Positions 61,338 through 64,000 of a DNA stretch of 64,000 bases are shown in pieces. The stretch spans positions 28,147-92,146 of the forward strand of contig JAMCVK010000015.1 of assembly GCA_023475225.1 (NCBI GenBank). The letters run 5' to 3'. Each line of letters begins with the position of its first letter. Within the stretch, counting starts at the first letter, position 1. The translations under genes and the position numbers were made by a program. The notes under the pieces were generated by a model. It ran no database searches. It was given only the letters and a program-made list of their open reading frames with translations, and was not told where the DNA came from. Source of the DNA: Chloroflexota bacterium (GTDB lineage: Bacteria > Chloroflexota > UBA6077 > FW602-bin22 > JAMCVK01).

Positions 61338-62528
61338 AGGCCGGAGAGTGGCGCGGTATCCTGGAGGAGGTGGAGAGACTGGGCGGGCTTGCCCATCCCA
61401 GGATCCCCGCCGGGCTCGCAGTTGACCGCAGGCGGCCTCAATGTGGCTCCCCCGCTCTGCACGGACAGTCGTGGCGATGCCCTGTCGTTCCAGTTCGGTT
61501 TTGAAGGCCAGAACGCGGTGGGGAGGAGAAGGTTGATAACGGCTCCCTGGTGTAGGATTAAGAGGGATAAGGTTGACGTGACAGAGGAAGCCGCTTAATA
61601 AAGCGGCCAATTGGCGGGCCTCACGTGGTCCATCGTTAACCCCAGCGATGGGGGCATATTCGAACGTGATGCGCCTATGGGTGCGGAAGATGTACTCCCG
61701 ACACGCCTCCAGCAGGGTGGCGATCGGGTATTTTTTATTTAGAGGGACGAGCTCGTTGCGCAGGGCATCGTTTGGGGCGTGCAGAGATACGGCCAATCCT
61801 ACTTGTAAGGGGCGTGTACTTAGCTCTTTGATGCGCGGTGGGATGCCGGCTGTTGAGATAGTGACGTGCCTTGCTCCCAGGTTGAAACCGTAAGGAGAAT
61901 TAAGGGTCTCGATCGCTCGCCAGGTTGCCTCAAAGTTAGCCAGCGGCTCCCCCTGACCCATCAGGACAAGGTTGGTCACCCTGGATTCCCGACCATAAGT
62001 GACAGCCAGCCGCTGAGCAAAGTGCAGTACTTGACCGACGATCTCATTCGCCCTCAGGTTGCGGATAAGGCCGTCACGGCCGGTGGCGCAAAAGGGGCAA
62101 CCGATACCACAGCCTACCTGCGTGCTGACACACACGGTGCGGCGGGCCATGCCGTCCTTGCTCTCGACGGTTATGGCAGGACGGGTGCGCTCTCTTTCCC
62201 TAGCTGGATAGAGCAATAAGACGGCCTCGACAGTATTGTTGTCTGGCAGGCGGAATAAGGTCTTTGTTGTGAGTCCATCGGGGGTCTTCCACTCCTGAAT
62301 AGGGGTGAGGGTCTGAATGGTGGCTCTTGTGGCGAGCTTCTCCCGTAGTGCCTTGGGCAGGTTACTCATCTGGCGGAAATCGAAGGTGAGCTCCTGGTAG
62401 ATCCACTGGTAAATCTGTTTGGCCCGGAAGTCCGGTTCACCCCACGATTGGAGTAACTCCCCAAGCTCGAAGAGCGATAGCCCAAGAATGTTGACCGCTG
62501 CGTCCTCCTGGCTGCCTTCTGTGGTCAT
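61308..62528 (-). CDS. rlmN: 23S rRNA (adenine2503-C2)-methyltransferase RlmN
   Basis: 406 residues from ATG 62528, with AGAGAGG five bases upstream and a promoter just before. The open frame reaches back to 62756 through repeat B4, which is not coding. 'VCVSTQVGCGIGCPFCATG' is the CxxxCxxC radical SAM cluster, 'VLMGQGEPLANF', and 'ERGSHIEAACGQL' carries the second catalytic Cys. Methylates A2503 and often tRNA A37. A ~30-residue C-terminal tail is extra. Confidence 0.95.
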   Translation of the reverse strand: MTTEGSQEDAAVNILGLSLFELGELLQSWGEPDFRAKQIYQWIYQELTFDFRQMSNLPKALREKLATRATIQTLTPIQEWKTPDGLTTKTLFRLPDNNTVEAVLLLYPARERERTRPAITVESKDGMARRTVCVSTQVGCGIGCPFCATGRDGLIRNLRANEIVGQVLHFAQRLAVTYGRESRVTNLVLMGQGEPLANFEATWRAIETLNSPYGFNLGARHVTISTAGIPPRIKELSTRPLQVGLAVSLHAPNDALRNELVPLNKKYPIATLLEACREYIFRTHRRITFEYAPIAGVNDGPREARQLAALLSGFLCHVNLIPLNPTPGSRYQPSPPHRVLAFKTELERQGIATTVRAERGSHIEAACGQLRARRGSWDGQARPVSPPPPGYRATLRPSRRDDRQGH

Positions 62529-62550
62529 TTTTACCTCTCTCACCAGTTTC

Positions 62551-62579
62551 ATTATAACAGCCGGTGTGGGGGAAACCAA
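62551..62579 (-). promoter_or_regulatory. Promoter of rlmN
   Basis: On the minus strand TTGGTT (62579-62574), a 17-base spacer and perfect TATAAT (62556-62551). The leader to ATG 62528 is only ~15 bases. Confidence 0.75.
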
Positions 62580-62598
62580 GGCAGCGAGCCTGGCGACC

Positions 62599-62830
62599 CA
62601 TGGGGTTCCAAGGGGGCGTCCGCCGAAGGCGGACCTGTGGCGGATCTGGGGATGTGCCCTCCTTCCGCAGGAAGGACACAAAAAACCCGCAGGGCTACCG
62701 TGAATCCGCCGAAGGCGGATTTGGGGGGAGATATTCAATACTCTCGGCATCGACAAGGTGTTGAATGGTAGGGGATGGAGTGTGCGGAGGCGCAGGCCCC
62801 TCTGCTGGGGTTTGGGGTACCCCCAATCTT
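62599..62830. repeat. Family B repeat (B4) followed by short family A sub-type II piece (A7)
   Basis: B4 (62599-62750): GGGGTTCCAAGGGGGCGTCCGCC..GGCGGA, GATGTGCCCTCCTTCCGCAGGAAGGACAC, AACCCGCAGGG, CCGCCGAAGGCGGATTTGGGGGGAGATATTCAA, CTCTCGGC. A7 (62776-62830): GGAGTGTGCGGAGGCGCAGGCCCC..GCTGGGGTTTGGGGTACCCCC. This is the most complete B copy. Confidence 0.78.
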
Positions 62831-62854
62831 CAGAGGGTCCTCGGGCAGTTATAC

Positions 62855-63925
62855 TTAATCAGGCAGTAGCTCCACAATTACATTCAGGATTCCCAGGCGT
62901 GGATCGGCCAGTTGGGCGAAGGCGGCCCAACTCAGGTCAACGATGATGGGTGGACGAAAGGCTCCCGTATCGGTGACTCGAACGTTGATACTTTTCCCTG
63001 TATCCAGGGAGGTGACCTTGAGTTGGGAGCCCAGGGGGAAGACGTTACAGGCCGTGGTGGTTGGGTCGTACATATTGTAGATGGCACCGTTCCGCATGAT
63101 GCGGCCGTGGAAGTTAGCACCGTACCAGGTGGCTAGGCCCTTAACAGTGGAGAGTGAGGCGCGACTGGAGACAGCTTGGTGGGTGTCTACCAGGGGAGAT
63201 CCCTCCGGGATCAGGGCTGCCTTGGGGAGGATTAAGCCTGCTTCCTTGAGGAGATCGCCTGCATTGGCCACGGTTATATCATTGGCCTTACCCGTTGGTC
63301 CAGCTACCTTCCATTGCTGAATTACGGCCCGTTGGAAGCGCACGGCTATCACTGGACCCATGTCCTGGGGTGGTGAGGTTGGCAGACCAAAGAGGGCGAT
63401 CGGATCAGGAACAGAGAAGTAGGCGAACTTGATCGCCGGGCTCTCCTCCAGCAGTTGGTAGCGGGAATGGACTATCTCTTCCCATGTCTGGCCTTCCTCG
63501 GAGGGATGGCTTATAGGCTTGGGCACGAGCTTGGCAGTGCTCAGCCAATCGTCCTTACCTGCCTGACTCAGGTAATCAAGGATGTTGACCAGTTTGACGT
63601 GCTGCTCGCTGGCAGACCATTGCATGATGGCTTTCTGGGTCGCCTGGGAGACAAAGCCATCCCAAAGGAAGCGCCGAGAGATCGGGTAACCAAGGACTGG
63701 GACGCTGCCCAGCCTTTGGAACTCACTCCAGAAGGGTATGCCATCATCATCCGTTAGGCGAAACCCCTTCGGGCTGCTCTCTTGGGGAGAGCCATTCGTC
63801 TGCGTGTAGAAATGACCGTTTGGAATGTCGTAGTCGAGAGGTAGATCAGCGCTAGCTGTGGTGGATGGGGTGAACACACTTGCTAAAAGCGCGACCACCA
63901 CGGCCACCATAAGTCGCTTTCTCAA
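62855..63925 (-). CDS. Secreted protein with RlpA-like double-psi beta-barrel
   Basis: 356 residues. Signal peptide ~1-26 ('MRKRLMVAVVVALLASVF..ASA'). The middle region (~27-250) has 'LGSVPVLGYPISRRFLWDGFVSQATQKAIMQW' and 'VIAVRFQRAVIQQWKV', a repeated motif I have seen in exported Chloroflexota proteins. The C-terminal ~85 residues are a RlpA/DPBB domain: 'GLATWYGANFHGRIMRNG', 'YDPTTTACNVFPLGSQLKVT' and 'VRVTDTGAFRPPIIVDLSWAAFAQLAD' in outline. In RlpA the domain binds or cleaves glycan. Likely acts on the cell wall; enzymatic activity not shown. Confidence 0.83.
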   Translation of the reverse strand: MRKRLMVAVVVALLASVFTPSTTASADLPLDYDIPNGHFYTQTNGSPQESSPKGFRLTDDDGIPFWSEFQRLGSVPVLGYPISRRFLWDGFVSQATQKAIMQWSASEQHVKLVNILDYLSQAGKDDWLSTAKLVPKPISHPSEEGQTWEEIVHSRYQLLEESPAIKFAYFSVPDPIALFGLPTSPPQDMGPVIAVRFQRAVIQQWKVAGPTGKANDITVANAGDLLKEAGLILPKAALIPEGSPLVDTHQAVSSRASLSTVKGLATWYGANFHGRIMRNGAIYNMYDPTTTACNVFPLGSQLKVTSLDTGKSINVRVTDTGAFRPPIIVDLSWAAFAQLADPRLGILNVIVELLPD

Positions 63926-64000
63926 TTCACCTCCGGCCCGTCATATGTTCTCAAACATAGCGGTAGACGGGCGTCAATTGTGCTGTATCCCCTTCCTCGC

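Noticed and set aside
62529..62756. N-terminal extension of RlmN
   Set aside because: It is the translation of repeat B4, and the promoter lies downstream of it.
1..64000. tRNA, rRNA and CRISPR
   Set aside because: No cloverleaf with conserved TTCGA loop, rRNA core or regular repeat array was recognised by eye.

Overview
The window most likely comes from a monoderm, probably anaerobic or thermophilic member of the Chloroflexota. This is inferred from protein character, not from a marker gene. The signs are long Pro/Thr-rich linkers, a giant secreted repeat protein ending in a 'PLVMK'-type tail, type IV pilus genes without a secretin in the window, an RlpA-like exported protein, LarA/LarE, MobA/MobB, and many GC-rich palindromic intergenic repeats. 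No rRNA, tRNA or CRISPR array was recognised.

Layout. (1) 1-3.3 kb: a decayed tyrosine recombinase, a winged-helix/DnaA-domain-I protein, a response regulator lacking its phospho-acceptor Asp, and a small two-CW protein. (2) 3.4-16.75 kb: a type IV pilus operon (pilB, pilC, an 18-repeat kelch-like secreted protein, a PilN-like protein with a very large insert, PilO-like, an HD-GYP protein, PilM-like, prepilin peptidase, pilT, pilin). It starts at a clear promoter and ends at an intrinsic terminator. (3) 17-22.5 kb: an accessory island with a Phd/PIN toxin-antitoxin pair and its promoter/operator, an ISLre2-like element with a frameshifted transposase, a Dam-family methylase with a frameshifted SacI-like endonuclease, a DUF6941 protein and a serine-recombinase stub. 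(4) 22.6-29.2 kb: a type IIC-like (Na,K-ATPase-like) P-type ATPase with its own promoter, two TrkA/RCK proteins, and a glycogen-debranching-type glucosidase whose last codons are supplied by a repeat element.

(5) 29.3-36.4 kb (minus strand): gcvH, MFS, purB, class II purE, purA, mobB, mobA, rsmG. (6) 36.8-42.7 kb: a fused CoA-dehydratase-activase-like protein, a radical SAM protein, three small Cys-rich proteins, a MoaD/ThiS protein and LarE. (7) 42.8-53 kb (minus strand): GntR repressor, PfkB kinase, BtpA, archaeal-type PurD and M42 peptidase. These are linked by four-base stop/start overlaps behind a consensus promoter with a perfect 24-bp palindrome. A complete BMP-type (nucleoside-like) ABC importer follows. 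I regard this as the best candidate for an undescribed uptake/metabolic system.

(8) 53.2-57 kb: a GNAT/FemAB-like protein, an MshA-like glycosyltransferase, an MshB-like deacetylase, and lgt. (9) 57.0-58.9 kb: a BglII/BstYI-like restriction-modification pair flanked by a ~54-bp direct repeat that carries a promoter, which suggests insertion with long target duplication. (10) 58.9-64 kb: a YugP-type metallopeptidase, LarA, RlmN and an RlpA-like secreted protein.

Two families of interspersed palindromic repeats lie between genes throughout, called here A (hairpin plus GGGGG-tract) and B. In one case A is nested in B, and in another A has become coding sequence. Gene functions are read from motifs and remembered family signatures. 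No database search was run.
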